A stretch of DNA of 64,000 nucleotides from CAVXHQ01 sp963789535 (lineage in GTDB: Bacteria; Pseudomonadota; Alphaproteobacteria; Rhodobacterales; Rhodobacteraceae): assembly GCA_963789535.1 (NCBI GenBank), contig CAWBKU010000004.1, forward strand, positions 806,001 to 870,000, read 5' to 3'. Below the pieces are notes generated by a model, which did not search any database, was not told the origin of the DNA, and saw only the letters and a program-made list of their open reading frames with translations. This document shows positions 8,671 to 18,123 of the stretch, in pieces. A program made the translations under genes and the position numbers. Numbering within the stretch: position 1 is the first letter of the stretch; the number at the start of each line of letters is the position of its first letter.

Positions 8671-9093
8671 TTAGTCAATATCGGGTGGGGGCGTCAGGGG
8701 GCGTGCCTCGATCACCACCATGGCATGGGCCCAGGGCAGATCGTCGGTGAGCGAGACGTGGATCACCGCCTCGTGACCGGGCGGCGTCATCGCGGCAAGC
8801 CGCTCGGCGGCCCAGCCGGTGAGGTGCATGACCGGCTGGCCGCTGCGCAGGTTGGTGACGCTCATGTCCTTCCATGCGATGCCCATCCGCAGGCCGGTGC
8901 CCAGCGCCTTGGAACACGCCTCCTTGGCGGCCCAGCGTTTGGCATAGGTGGCGGCGGTAGCATGGGGGCGGCGCTCGGCGCGGGCCCGCTCGCGGTCGGT
9001 GAAAACGCGGGTGCGGAACCGGTCGCCGAACCGTTGAAGCGTCGCGGCGATACGGTCGATGTTGGCGAGGTCGGTGCCGATGCCGAGGATCAT
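8671..9093 (-). CDS. acpS: Holo-[acyl-carrier-protein] synthase
   Basis: A 140-residue phosphopantetheinyl transferase beginning MILGIGTDLANIDRI, the family signature with the magnesium-binding Asp at position 8. The second signature, KRWAAKEACSKALGTG with the Glu ligand, is also present. AcpS moves 4'-phosphopantetheine from CoA to acyl carrier protein, activating fatty-acid synthesis. The frame is open upstream, but the start is fixed by homology at 9093, which overlaps the stop of the unknown gene upstream by ATGA, implying coupled translation. Confidence 0.95.
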   Translation of the reverse strand: MILGIGTDLANIDRIAATLQRFGDRFRTRVFTDRERARAERRPHATAATYAKRWAAKEACSKALGTGLRMGIAWKDMSVTNLRSGQPVMHLTGWAAERLAAMTPPGHEAVIHVSLTDDLPWAHAMVVIEARPLTPPPDID

Positions 9094-9896
9094 TCGAACG
9101 TTGCAGTTTCGGTTTCGACAAACCATGAAATTAACCACTCGAAACTGCCCGAAAAGTCTACGTCCGGCAGATTGGCATAGATGTTCTGCACGCCACTCCA
9201 GACTGCGCCGGGACTTGCCAGGATAGCATTCCAAATTTCATCGCGAGTCGGGACGCGCAGTCCGCAAACCTGAGTGTCCTCTGGCGAGATGGCTGAGGCA
9301 GGATCGAAAGCGATTTGCATTTCATAGACGTCACCCATCTGTTGACAGGCATCTGCAACCTCCCAAGCAGTTGCTGCCACGATGACCCCTATGCCCCAAA
9401 AAGGGATCGACTCACCTACCATCGACGCGATGTTGCGCTGCGATGCGACAAGCGCGCGGTTGCGAATCCGGCGTGATGTGTTCGAAACGACATAGGCGGC
9501 AAGCCGAGGCTCACCGCGATAGACGAGCAGTCGAGATCCGCGGAGCTCCGCTAATTCGCCAGAAAGATCGGCAATGCGTCGAGATCGAATACTGAGTTCG
9601 CTCGCATGCTCTGCGCGGGTCAAAGACAAGTCGGCAGCGCTTCGAGTTCGCAACGCCTCCATGTCGATTGCATGTCTTTGAACCAGCTGTGTCGTCGCTA
9701 CCGCGTTCTGTCTCCGAATAGTTGCGGCACCCGTCACGAGTTCGACACCAGCGGATAGCAAGCCAAAGAAGGCCGTCGATGTCACAGCTAAAACGCCGGT
9801 CGCCAGATTGAGGCAAATTAGTACGACAATTGCGAGCGTCAGCGTCGTTCTGGACAGACCCGCAAGCAGACGCCAAATCCAAACCAGAAACTTCAT
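9090..9896 (-). CDS. Unknown membrane/coiled-coil protein between pdxJ and acpS
   Basis: A 268-residue protein I do not recognise. Residues 16-60 hold two hydrophobic segments (TTLTLAIVVLICLNLATGVL, then AFFGLLSAGVELVTG). Residues 62-120 are charged, with heptad-like spacing and probable coiled coil (RTRSAADLSLTRAEHASELS). A third hydrophobic stretch, PFWGIGVIVAATAWEVADAC, lies at about 165-184, followed by a short C-terminal domain with two Cys. It overlaps pdxJ and acpS by ATGA at both ends, so it is translated as part of the operon. Base use is unlike its neighbours: 9541-9600 holds only 32 G or C in 60, and A/T-ending codons are frequent. Likely an insertion into a core operon; function unknown. 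Confidence 0.8.
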   Translation of the reverse strand: MKFLVWIWRLLAGLSRTTLTLAIVVLICLNLATGVLAVTSTAFFGLLSAGVELVTGAATIRRQNAVATTQLVQRHAIDMEALRTRSAADLSLTRAEHASELSIRSRRIADLSGELAELRGSRLLVYRGEPRLAAYVVSNTSRRIRNRALVASQRNIASMVGESIPFWGIGVIVAATAWEVADACQQMGDVYEMQIAFDPASAISPEDTQVCGLRVPTRDEIWNAILASPGAVWSGVQNIYANLPDVDFSGSFEWLISWFVETETATFE

Positions 9897-10636
9897 GCCC
9901 GCGCCGCCTCCATCAGCGTGCGCATTTCTGCAATCGCGGGCGTCAGCCCCCGGAAAATTGCCTCGCCGATGAGAAAGTGGCCGATGTTCAGCTCGCGCAC
10001 CTCGGGCAGGGCCGCGACCGGGCCGACCGTCTCGTAGGTGAGGCCATGGCCCGCGTGCACCTCGAGGCCGAGGTCGTGGGCGAAGGTCGCCATGCCGCGG
10101 AGCCGTTCGAGTTCGGCGTCGCGCCGGTCGAAAAGCCCCTCGGCATGGGCGTCGCAATAGGCGCCGGTGTGCAGTTCGATCACCTCGGCACCGATCCGGT
10201 GCGCGGCCTCGATCTGGCGGCGGTCGGCGGCGATGAAGATCGAGACGCGGCACCCCGCGGCGCGCAGGGGGGCGATGAAATGCGCCAGCGCGTTCTCCTC
10301 GCGGGCGACCTCGAGGCCGCCCTCCGTCGTCCGTTCCTCGCGCTTTTCGGGCACGAGGCAGACGGCGTGCGGCAGGTGCCGCAGCGCGATCTTCTGCATC
10401 TCGGGGGTCGCCGCCATCTCGAAGTTCAGGGGTGTCGTAAGCGCGTCCATCAACCGCTCGATGTCACCGTCCGAAATATGGCGCCGGTCCTCGCGCAGGT
10501 GCGCGGTGATGCCGTCCGCACCCGCCTCTTCGGCCATCTTCGCGGCGCGCACCGGGTCGGGCACGGTGCCGCCGCGGGCGTTACGGACGGTGGCGACGTG
10601 GTCGATGTTCACGCCCAGTCGCAGTCGTTGGGTCAT
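9893..10636 (-). CDS. pdxJ: Pyridoxine 5'-phosphate synthase
   Basis: A 247-residue TIM-barrel enzyme that condenses 1-deoxy-xylulose 5-phosphate with 3-amino-2-oxopropyl phosphate in de novo vitamin B6 synthesis. The N-terminus LRLGVNIDHVATVRNARGGT and the HLREDRRHISDGDIERL stretch are diagnostic; VSIFIAADRRQIEAAHRIGA and ELHTGAYCDAH follow. Start ATG 10636 has AGGAAGG about seven bases upstream. Part of the leftward run pdxJ, unknown gene, acpS, lepB, rnc, era. Confidence 0.95.
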   Translation of the reverse strand: MTQRLRLGVNIDHVATVRNARGGTVPDPVRAAKMAEEAGADGITAHLREDRRHISDGDIERLMDALTTPLNFEMAATPEMQKIALRHLPHAVCLVPEKREERTTEGGLEVAREENALAHFIAPLRAAGCRVSIFIAADRRQIEAAHRIGAEVIELHTGAYCDAHAEGLFDRRDAELERLRGMATFAHDLGLEVHAGHGLTYETVGPVAALPEVRELNIGHFLIGEAIFRGLTPAIAEMRTLMEAARA

Positions 10637-10658
10637 AGGTTTTCCTTCCTGACGATCC

Positions 10659-11306
10659 TCAGACGCCATCCGCGACGCGGCGCGCCTTGCCTTCGCTCAA
10701 CTGCCGCAACTTGGCCTGCAACTTCTTGCGGCGCTGGTTCTGATAGACCCGGATCACCGGCACCGAGATCAGATAACAGACACATCCCGCGATGACGCCG
10801 GGGATCAGGCTGCCGATCATGAACGGCTTGAACAGTTCCTGGTAGAACACCGCCAGCCGGCCCCATTCCATCGCCTCGGGCGTGAACACCGCCAAGAGGT
10901 TGTGCCAGATGTCGGACCAGGCACCCGAAATCTGCTGCCCCATGCCCGCGATCTGTCCACGGTCGGGGCGGGTGCCGAGGATCCGGTGCCCGAACCACAG
11001 CGAGGTGGCGGCGATCGGCACATAGGTCAGCGGATTGCCGAAGAACGTAGAGATGAGGGCGGCGAGCACGTTGCCGCGCATGACGCGCGCGAGGAACCAC
11101 GCGATCAGGAAGTGCAGGCCGAAGAACGGCGTGAACGTGACGAAGACGCCTGCCCAGATGCCGCGGGCGATCTTTTCGGGGGTATCGGGCAGGCGCCGCA
11201 GCCGCAGTTTCACGTATTCGAACGCGCGCAGCCAACCGCCGCGCGGATAGACGAAATCGAACACGATCTGCCAGATCGGTCGTCTATCCCTGCGCCTGAA
11301 AACCAA
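10659..11306 (-). CDS. DUF2062 domain membrane protein
   Basis: A 215-residue protein with the DUF2062 features: GIWAGVFVTFTPFFGLHFLI and VLAALISTFFGNPLTYVPIA, with about three to four hydrophobic segments and a basic C-terminal tail (NQRRKKLQAKLRQLSEGKAR). Function not established; inner-membrane location inferred. The start appears to be TTG at 11306, with AGG about eight bases upstream. It sits between rsh and pdxJ on the same strand, with gaps under 25 bases, so it is probably in their operon. Confidence 0.85.
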   Translation of the reverse strand: MVFRRRDRRPIWQIVFDFVYPRGGWLRAFEYVKLRLRRLPDTPEKIARGIWAGVFVTFTPFFGLHFLIAWFLARVMRGNVLAALISTFFGNPLTYVPIAATSLWFGHRILGTRPDRGQIAGMGQQISGAWSDIWHNLLAVFTPEAMEWGRLAVFYQELFKPFMIGSLIPGVIAGCVCYLISVPVIRVYQNQRRKKLQAKLRQLSEGKARRVADGV

Positions 11307-11320
11307 ATCCTGTCACCTTT

Positions 11321-13603
11321 TCAATCTCGTCTGCCCGACCCGCCCGCTTCGCCCCGGACCGCCTTGCCCCCCGGCGGCGCCACCGCCGCCGCCGGATCGC
11401 GGTGGCGCGACAGGGCAGATACGTTGCTCTCGGCCTCTAGTGCGGTCATCACCCTGTGCATGTGTTCGGCGTCGCGCAGGTCGACCATGACCAGAAGGCG
11501 GAAATAGTCGGGCTTGCGGTCGATGAACGCGAGGTCCGAGATATTGGCCTTCTGCTCGCCGATCAACGTGCAAATCCGCCCCAGCACGCCGGCGTCGTTG
11601 GTAATCGACAGATCGAGCGTGATGGTGTTCACCGCCGCATGGGTGCCGCCCTGCCAGTGCAGGTCGATCCAGCGGTCGGGCTGCTCCTCGAACTCGACCA
11701 ATGCGGCGCAATCGATGGCGTGGACGAGGACGCCGCGCCCGCGATAGGTGATGCCGACGATCCGCTCGCCGGGGACCGGCTGACAGCAGGCAGCACGGGT
11801 GTGGCTCTGATCGTCGCCGAGGCCGACGACGGCGCGCCGCGCCTCGACCTCGTCTGCCGAGCGCACGATGAGGTCGGGGTAGATCGCGCGGACCACGGCC
11901 CGCGCGGTGATCTCGGCCGAGCCCAGCGCCTCGAGCATGTCGTCGACCTCGTCGTAACTCATCGTGCGGGCGGCGGTCTGGAGGGCCTTGTCGGTCGCCT
12001 TCTTGCCCGCGTTCTCGAACGCGACGCGCGCCAATTCGCGGCCCAGCCGCACGAACCGCTCACGGTGTTCCTCGCGCAGGGAGCGGCGGATCGCGGTCTT
12101 GGCGCGGCCCGTCACGGCGATGTCGATCCAGGTCGCCTGCGGCGTCTGGCCCTCGGCGGTCATGATCTCGACCGATTGGCCGTTCTTCAGGCGCGTCCAC
12201 AGCGGCACCCGCATCCCGTCGACGCGTGCGCCGACGCAGGCGTGGCCGATCCGCGTATGGATCGCATAGGCAAAGTCGATCGGCGTGGCGCCGCGCGGCA
12301 GCTTGATGACCTCGCCCTTCGGCGAAAAACAGAAGACCTGGTCGGTATACATCTCGAGTTTCACGGCCTCGAGGAACTCGTCGGAATCGCTGTCGGTCTC
12401 GAGGCGTTCGGTCAGATTGGCGATCCATTTCACCGGATCGACGGCAAAGCGGTTCTCGACCCGGACGCCGTTGCGATAGGACCAGTGCGCGGCAACGCCG
12501 GTTTCGGCGACCTCGTGCATCTCGCGGGTGCGGATCTGCACCTCGACCCGCTTGCCGTCGCGGCCCGAGACGGTGGTGTGGATGCTGCGGTAGCCGTTCG
12601 ACTTCGGCTGGCTGATATAGTCCTTGAACCGCCCCGGCACCGCGCGCCAGCGCTGGTGGATGACGCCCAGCGCGCGGTAACAATCCCCCTCGCTGTCGGT
12701 GATCGCGCGAAAGCCGTAGATGTCGGACAGGCGCGAGAACGTCAGATCCTTTTCCTGCATCTTGCGCCAGATCGAATAGGGCTTCTTGGCGCGGCCGAAT
12801 ACCGAGGCCGAGATACCGCCACGCTCGAGTTCCACGATCATGTCGGCCTTGATCTTTTCGACCACGTCGCCCGCCTCGCGGGTCAGCGTCACGAAACGCC
12901 GCATGATCGACAGGCGCGCCTCGGGGTTGAGCACCTTGAACGACAGATCCTCCAACTCCTCGCGCATCCACTGCATGCCCATCCGTCCCGCCAGCGGCGC
13001 GTAGATGTCCATCGTCTCGCGCGCCTTCTGCCCCTGTTTATCGGGGTTCATCGAGCGGATCGTGCGCATGTTGTGCAGCCGGTCGGCAAGTTTCACCAGC
13101 GTGACGCGCAGGTCGCGGCTGGTCGCCATGAACAGCTTGCGGAAATTCTCGGCCTGCTTTTGCTCGGAAGAGATGAGTTGCAGGTTGGTGAGCTTGGTGA
13201 CGCCATCGACGAGTTCGGCGATCTCGCGCCCGAAGCGCGCCTCGACGGTGCCGAAATTGGCGCCGGTATCCTCGATCGTGTCGTGCAGCAGGGCGGTGAC
13301 GAGAGTGCCGTCGTCCATCTGCTGTTCGGCCAGGATCATCGCGACGGCAAGGGGGTGATGGAAATAGAGTTCGCCCGACCGGCGCCGCTGATCCGCGTGC
13401 GAGGCGAGGCCAAAGGCGAAGGCGTCGCGCAGCAGCGCCTCGTTCATGCGGGGGTTGTAGGACCGCACCAGCGCGATGAGCGCCTCTGGGTCGGGGATCG
13501 CCTCGGCCGCGATGGGGCCGGTCGGGAAGGAAGGGCGCGCGCGCGGCTCGGGCGCCGGGGCGGCCGCGCGGCGGGCAGACGAGGGGAGGCTCGGGGCGGT
13601 CAT
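11321..13603 (-). CDS. Bifunctional (p)ppGpp synthase/hydrolase, RelA/SpoT (Rsh) family
   Basis: A 760-residue enzyme. The HD hydrolase domain has YFHHPLAVA and HDTIED (H107, D108, E111, D112); the synthetase domain has DIYGFRAITDSEGDCYRALG and KSNGYRSIHTTV, with VQIRTREMHE. TGS and C-terminal ACT domains follow (TNDAGVLGRICTLIGEQKAN). It sets the stringent-response alarmone level. Both active sites look intact, consistent with the single Rsh of most alphaproteobacteria. ATG 13603 gives an N-terminal extension of some 35 residues beyond the usual start, so the true start may be further in. It follows rpoZ, the usual neighbour. Confidence 0.94.
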   Translation of the reverse strand: MTAPSLPSSARRAAAPAPEPRARPSFPTGPIAAEAIPDPEALIALVRSYNPRMNEALLRDAFAFGLASHADQRRRSGELYFHHPLAVAMILAEQQMDDGTLVTALLHDTIEDTGANFGTVEARFGREIAELVDGVTKLTNLQLISSEQKQAENFRKLFMATSRDLRVTLVKLADRLHNMRTIRSMNPDKQGQKARETMDIYAPLAGRMGMQWMREELEDLSFKVLNPEARLSIMRRFVTLTREAGDVVEKIKADMIVELERGGISASVFGRAKKPYSIWRKMQEKDLTFSRLSDIYGFRAITDSEGDCYRALGVIHQRWRAVPGRFKDYISQPKSNGYRSIHTTVSGRDGKRVEVQIRTREMHEVAETGVAAHWSYRNGVRVENRFAVDPVKWIANLTERLETDSDSDEFLEAVKLEMYTDQVFCFSPKGEVIKLPRGATPIDFAYAIHTRIGHACVGARVDGMRVPLWTRLKNGQSVEIMTAEGQTPQATWIDIAVTGRAKTAIRRSLREEHRERFVRLGRELARVAFENAGKKATDKALQTAARTMSYDEVDDMLEALGSAEITARAVVRAIYPDLIVRSADEVEARRAVVGLGDDQSHTRAACCQPVPGERIVGITYRGRGVLVHAIDCAALVEFEEQPDRWIDLHWQGGTHAAVNTITLDLSITNDAGVLGRICTLIGEQKANISDLAFIDRKPDYFRLLVMVDLRDAEHMHRVMTALEAESNVSALSRHRDPAAAVAPPGGKAVRGEAGGSGRRD

Positions 13604-13676
13604 TCGGGGCAGACCTCGGACTGATGTGGGGGGCCCCGGTCGGTCGCGCCGCGCGGTCGGGCGGCGCGGTGCGGGC

Positions 13677-14030
13677 CTACCGCTGGCTCTGCGCTTCCAT
13701 GAGTTCGCGCAGCAAACGCTCTTCGGGCATGTCGTCGCGGGCGGGACGGTCGGCCTCGGCACCCATGAGGAGGGCCATCGAATCGTCCTCGGGCTCGTCG
13801 ACCTCGATCTGGGTCTGGTGCGCCTCGATCATCCGCTCGCGCAGCGCCTCGGCGCCCTGGGTCTCGTCGGCGATCTCGCGCAGCGCCACGACCGGGTTCT
13901 TGTCGTTGTCGCGGCTGATCGTCAGAGGCGAGCCTGCGGTGATCTCGCGCGCGCGGTGCGCGGCGAGCATCACCAGTTCGAAGCGGTTGGGAACCTTGTC
14001 GACGCAATCTTCTACGGTAACGCGGGCCAT
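13677..14030 (-). CDS. rpoZ: RNA polymerase omega subunit
   Basis: A 117-residue omega subunit: MARVTVEDCVDKVPNRFELV and LAAHRAREITAGSPLTISRD are the canonical N-terminal motifs, followed by KNPVVALREIADE and the longer acidic alphaproteobacterial tail. Omega binds the beta' C-terminus, aids polymerase assembly and takes part in ppGpp sensing, in keeping with rsh 73 bases downstream. GGAGAG precedes the ATG. The upstream region carries a tandem 30-base promoter-like duplication. Confidence 0.95.
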   Translation of the reverse strand: MARVTVEDCVDKVPNRFELVMLAAHRAREITAGSPLTISRDNDKNPVVALREIADETQGAEALRERMIEAHQTQIEVDEPEDDSMALLMGAEADRPARDDMPEERLLRELMEAQSQR

Positions 14031-14041
14031 GGCACTCTCCG

Positions 14042-14101
14042 ATTCTTCTGTCGACAGGCGGGGCTGTCAGGATTCTCTTATAGACAGGCGGGGCTGTCAG
14101 G
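14042..14101 (-). promoter_or_regulatory. Tandemly duplicated 30-bp promoter unit upstream of rpoZ
   Basis: Read towards rpoZ, two consecutive 30-base units share the 18-base block CTGACAGCCCCGCCTGTC and differ in the last 12 bases. In each unit CTGACA could serve as the -35 and, after exactly 17 bases, GAGAAT (far unit) or AAGAAT (near unit) as the -10. GACAG...CTGTC within each block also forms a small inverted repeat. The near unit ends about a dozen bases before the rpoZ start. Confidence 0.6.
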
Positions 14102-14225
14102 GGCCGGTCGGCCCGTGCAGGGCATCCGGCGCGGTCAAGGCTGTATGTCCGGTGCCGGAGCACCAGAGGGGGAAGACGGCGTTCTAGGCACAATGCACCA
14201 CAAACGCAAGGGGTCCGGCGGTGTT

Positions 14226-14870
14226 TTACGACCCCTTCGGCGCTGCGTCGAGGGGCACGGCGGCGGCGCGGTCGGCGGCGGGCAGCGCGTCGCACATCTG
14301 ACGCACCGTCACATGGGTCAGCGGATGGCGCCAGTCCGGCGCGACGTCGGCCAGCGGCACCAGCACGAAGGCCCGGTCCTGCATCCGCGGATGCGGCAGG
14401 ATGAGGGTGCCGGGCACCGCCCGCGCCTGCGCGTCGGCGGTCAGGTTACGCCACGTCGCCTGCGTCGCCGCATCGGGCAGAACGACCGATCCCACGGCCA
14501 GAAGGTCGAGGTCGAGGGTCCGCGCGCCCCATCGCACCGCTCGCTCGCGGCGAAAATCCGCCTCGATTTCATGCAGCGTTTTCAATACCTCGTGAGGGGC
14601 GGGCGCGCCGCGCGCGGGCAGTTTCAGCGAGAAGGCGGCGTTCACGTAGTCCGGCCCCGATCCGGTCGGAAAACAAGGGGTACGGTAAAGCAGGCTTTTC
14701 CCCGTGACGCCTCCGAACGCCGCCTCTATGCGGTCGAAGGCCAGCCGCACCGAGCGTTCGGGTGGCCCAAACGGGGATGGCAGATTGGCGCCAAGCGCCA
14801 CGAGCACCAGAATTTCGTCCGTCCCCCGCGGGGTACCATCGGCGGAGAGTTGCTCTGTGGCTTGTTGCAT
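14226..14870 (-). CDS. folK: 2-amino-4-hydroxy-6-hydroxymethyldihydropteridine pyrophosphokinase
   Basis: A 214-residue HPPK. It carries VALGANLP near the N-terminus, the SLLYRTPCFPTGSGPDYVNA segment, and the diagnostic RWGARTLDLDLLAVG containing the magnesium-binding Asp pair, then LILPHPRMQDRAFVLVPLAD. It transfers pyrophosphate from ATP to the pterin in folate synthesis. Slightly longer than the E. coli enzyme (159 residues) because of N- and C-terminal extensions. No folB or folP gene beside it; divergent from the NYN-domain gene. Confidence 0.93.
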   Translation of the reverse strand: MQQATEQLSADGTPRGTDEILVLVALGANLPSPFGPPERSVRLAFDRIEAAFGGVTGKSLLYRTPCFPTGSGPDYVNAAFSLKLPARGAPAPHEVLKTLHEIEADFRRERAVRWGARTLDLDLLAVGSVVLPDAATQATWRNLTADAQARAVPGTLILPHPRMQDRAFVLVPLADVAPDWRHPLTHVTVRQMCDALPAADRAAAVPLDAAPKGS

Positions 14871-14975
14871 GTCACGCTGTTCCTACATTAGAGGACGCCA
14901 CCGGCGCCGGGCCTTGCGACCACTCACAGACGCAAGCGACCACTTTGGACCGGTTCGAACGAGAGGATATTTTAG

Positions 14976-15548
14976 ATGTTTTACCGTGACGAGCGGCTTG
15001 CGCTCTTCATCGACGGGTCGAATCTGTATGCGGCGGCCAAGTCGCTTGGCTTCGACATCGACTACCGCCTCCTGAAGCAGGAATTCATGCGCCGGGGCAA
15101 GCTCTTGCGGGCGTTCTACTATACCGCGCTGCTCGAGAACGACGATTACTCGCCGATCCGTCCGCTGGTCGACTGGCTGCACTACAACGGCTTTGCCATG
15201 GTGACGAAACCGGCCAAGGAATACACCGACAGCCAGGGCCGCCGGAAGGTCAAGGGCAACATGGACATCGAGCTTTGTGTCGACGCGCTCGAACTCGCGC
15301 CGCACATGGACCACATGGTCCTGTTCTCGGGCGATGGCGATTTCCGCCCGCTGGTCGAATCGATCCAGCGCAAGGGCGTGCGGGTGTCGGTCGTGTCCAC
15401 GATCCGCAGCCAGCCGCCGATGATCGCCGATGAACTGCGCCGTCAGGCCGACAATTTCATCGACCTCGAGGAACTGCGCGAGGTCATCGGCCGCCCGCCG
15501 CGTGAGCCGCGCGTCGAGCGTGAGGAAGAGACCAGCGAAGAAGCGTGA
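14976..15548 (+). CDS. NYN-domain (LabA/DUF88 family) protein
   Basis: A 190-residue PIN-like NYN domain protein: LALFIDGSNLYAAAK (first acidic site), KGNMDIELCVDALELA (Asp of the active site), and VLFSGDGDFRPLVESIQRKG with its Asp pair. Family members are thought to be metal-dependent ribonucleases; the related LabA protein has a clock-output role in cyanobacteria. All expected acidic residues are kept, so activity is plausible. The C-terminal 25 residues are rich in Glu and Arg and probably disordered. The target is unknown. Monocistronic by context. Confidence 0.87.
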   Translation: MFYRDERLALFIDGSNLYAAAKSLGFDIDYRLLKQEFMRRGKLLRAFYYTALLENDDYSPIRPLVDWLHYNGFAMVTKPAKEYTDSQGRRKVKGNMDIELCVDALELAPHMDHMVLFSGDGDFRPLVESIQRKGVRVSVVSTIRSQPPMIADELRRQADNFIDLEELREVIGRPPREPRVEREEETSEEA

Positions 15549-15682
15549 GCAGATGGTGCGGCGACCGTTGCGGTCGCCCTCCGCCTGCGTCGGCCCGGCA
15601 ACGACCGTCGTTGTCGCTTTTGGTTGATCGTCGGCACGGCAAAGGTGCTCTTCGTGGCTCAGCAACCGCAGAGAGAGCCGCC

Positions 15683-16486
<804 letters not shown>

Positions 16487-16547
16487 GGCGCGCTCTGGAC
16501 CCCGGTGCCTCCGCCGCCTACATCTGGACCGCGCAGGAGAGCCGAGC

Positions 16548-17498
16548 ATGACCAAGCCCCCCCTTACGATCCACCTCGCAGCACCCCGTGGGTTCTGTGC
16601 AGGCGTGGACCGGGCCATCAAGATCGTGGAACTGGCGCTCGAGAAATGGGGCGCGCCGGTCTATGTCCGCCACGAGATCGTGCACAACAAATACGTCGTC
16701 GACGATCTGCGCGCCAAGGGTGCCGTCTTCGTCGAGGAACTGGACGACTGCCCCACCGACCGCCCGGTCATCTTCTCGGCCCACGGCGTCCCCAAGGCGG
16801 TGCCTGCCGAGGCAGCGGCGCGGCGGATGATCGCAGTCGACGCCACCTGCCCCCTCGTGACCAAGGTGCATACCGAGGCCGCGCGCCATGCCGAGAACGG
16901 GCTCCAGATGATCATGGTCGGCCATGCGGGCCACCCCGAGACCATCGGCACCATGGGGCAGTTGCCGCCCGGCGACGTCCTGCTGGTCGAGACCGTGGCC
17001 GATGTCGCCACCGTGTCCGTGCGCGACCCTGAAAAACTGGCCTTCGTCACCCAGACCACCCTCTCGGTCGACGATACAGCCGAAATCGTCGCGGCCCTTC
17101 AGTCTCGGTTCCCGGCGATCGTCGGCCCGCACCGCGAGGATATCTGTTACGCCACCACCAACCGGCAGGAGGCGGTGAAGGTGATGGCGCCGCTCTGCGA
17201 GGCGATCCTGGTGGTCGGCGCGCCGAATTCCTCGAACTCGCGCCGCCTCGTCGAGGTCGGATCGCGCGCGGGCTGCGGCTATGCGCAACTGGTGCAGCGC
17301 GCGTCGGATATCGACTGGCGCGCGCTGGAGGGTATCCGGACCCTCGGCGTCACCGCCGGCGCCTCCGCGCCCGAGGTGCTCATCGACGAGGTGATCGACG
17401 CCTTCCGCGCGCGGTTCGAGGTGACGGTGTCGCCGGTCGTGACGGCAGAGGAACACGTCGAATTCAAGGTGCCGCGCGTGCTGCGCGAACCGGCGTGA
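16548..17498 (+). CDS. ispH: 4-hydroxy-3-methylbut-2-enyl diphosphate reductase
   Basis: A 316-residue [4Fe-4S] enzyme of the MEP isoprenoid pathway, making IPP and DMAPP. The three cluster cysteines are in GFCAGVDRAI (C17), DATCPLVTKVH (C101) and DICYATTNRQ (C200). The VVGAPNSSNSRRLVEV and GASAPEVLIDEVI motifs complete the family pattern. A LysE-type exporter and rnhA follow closely on the same strand. Confidence 0.96.
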   Translation: MTKPPLTIHLAAPRGFCAGVDRAIKIVELALEKWGAPVYVRHEIVHNKYVVDDLRAKGAVFVEELDDCPTDRPVIFSAHGVPKAVPAEAAARRMIAVDATCPLVTKVHTEAARHAENGLQMIMVGHAGHPETIGTMGQLPPGDVLLVETVADVATVSVRDPEKLAFVTQTTLSVDDTAEIVAALQSRFPAIVGPHREDICYATTNRQEAVKVMAPLCEAILVVGAPNSSNSRRLVEVGSRAGCGYAQLVQRASDIDWRALEGIRTLGVTAGASAPEVLIDEVIDAFRARFEVTVSPVVTAEEHVEFKVPRVLREPA

Positions 17499-17508
17499 CG
17501 GTGCGCCG

Positions 17509-18123
17509 ATGATCTCCGTGCAGTTCCTTCTGACCGCCCTCGTCGTGGTCGCGGCCCCCGGCACCGGCGTTCTCTATACGCTGGCCATCGGGCTCGGACA
17601 GGGGCGCCGCGCCGCCCTCTGGGCCGCTCTGGGGTGCACCTTCGGCATCGTGCCGCATCTGGCGGCGGCGACGCTCGGCCTTGCCGCGGTGCTGCACACT
17701 TCGGCGGTCCTCTTCAACGCGGTCAAGTTCGCGGGCGTCGCCTATCTCTTGTGGCTCGCCTATCAGGCGCTCGGCTCGGGCGGTGCCCTGTCGGTCACGG
17801 GCGAGCGGGTCGCCGAACCTGGCCTGCGCACCGCCCGCCGCGGCGCCCTCATCAACATCCTGAACCCCAAACTCTCGATCTTCTTTCTGGCCCTGCTGCC
17901 CCCGTTCCTGACCGGCGATCCCGCCACCGCCACGCGCGAGATGCTCGTCCTCGGCGGCATCTTCATGGCTCTCACCTTCGCCGTCTTCGTCCTCTACGGC
18001 GCCTTCGCTGCCACCGCGCGCCGCTGGATCCTCGGCTCTGAACGGGTGATGACGGGGCTAAACCGCTCCTTCGCCGCGATCTTTGCGGCGCTGGCCGCCC
18101 GCCTCGCCCTCGAGCGGGCATGA
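17509..18123 (+). CDS. LysE/RhtB family amino-acid exporter
   Basis: A 204-residue protein with five to six hydrophobic segments. The N-terminus VAAPGTGVLYTLAIGLGQGR and the later RRGALINILNPKLSIFFLAL are the LysE family pattern. These permeases export amino acids or derivatives across the inner membrane; the substrate is unknown. It starts 10 bases after ispH and its stop overlaps the rnhA start by ATGA, so the three genes are probably one transcript. Confidence 0.88.
   Translation: MISVQFLLTALVVVAAPGTGVLYTLAIGLGQGRRAALWAALGCTFGIVPHLAAATLGLAAVLHTSAVLFNAVKFAGVAYLLWLAYQALGSGGALSVTGERVAEPGLRTARRGALINILNPKLSIFFLALLPPFLTGDPATATREMLVLGGIFMALTFAVFVLYGAFAATARRWILGSERVMTGLNRSFAAIFAALAARLALERA

Noticed and set aside
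11456..13624. A 722-codon plus-strand frame opposite rsh
   Set aside because: No motif, and the composition of an antisense frame; rsh on the other strand is unmistakable.
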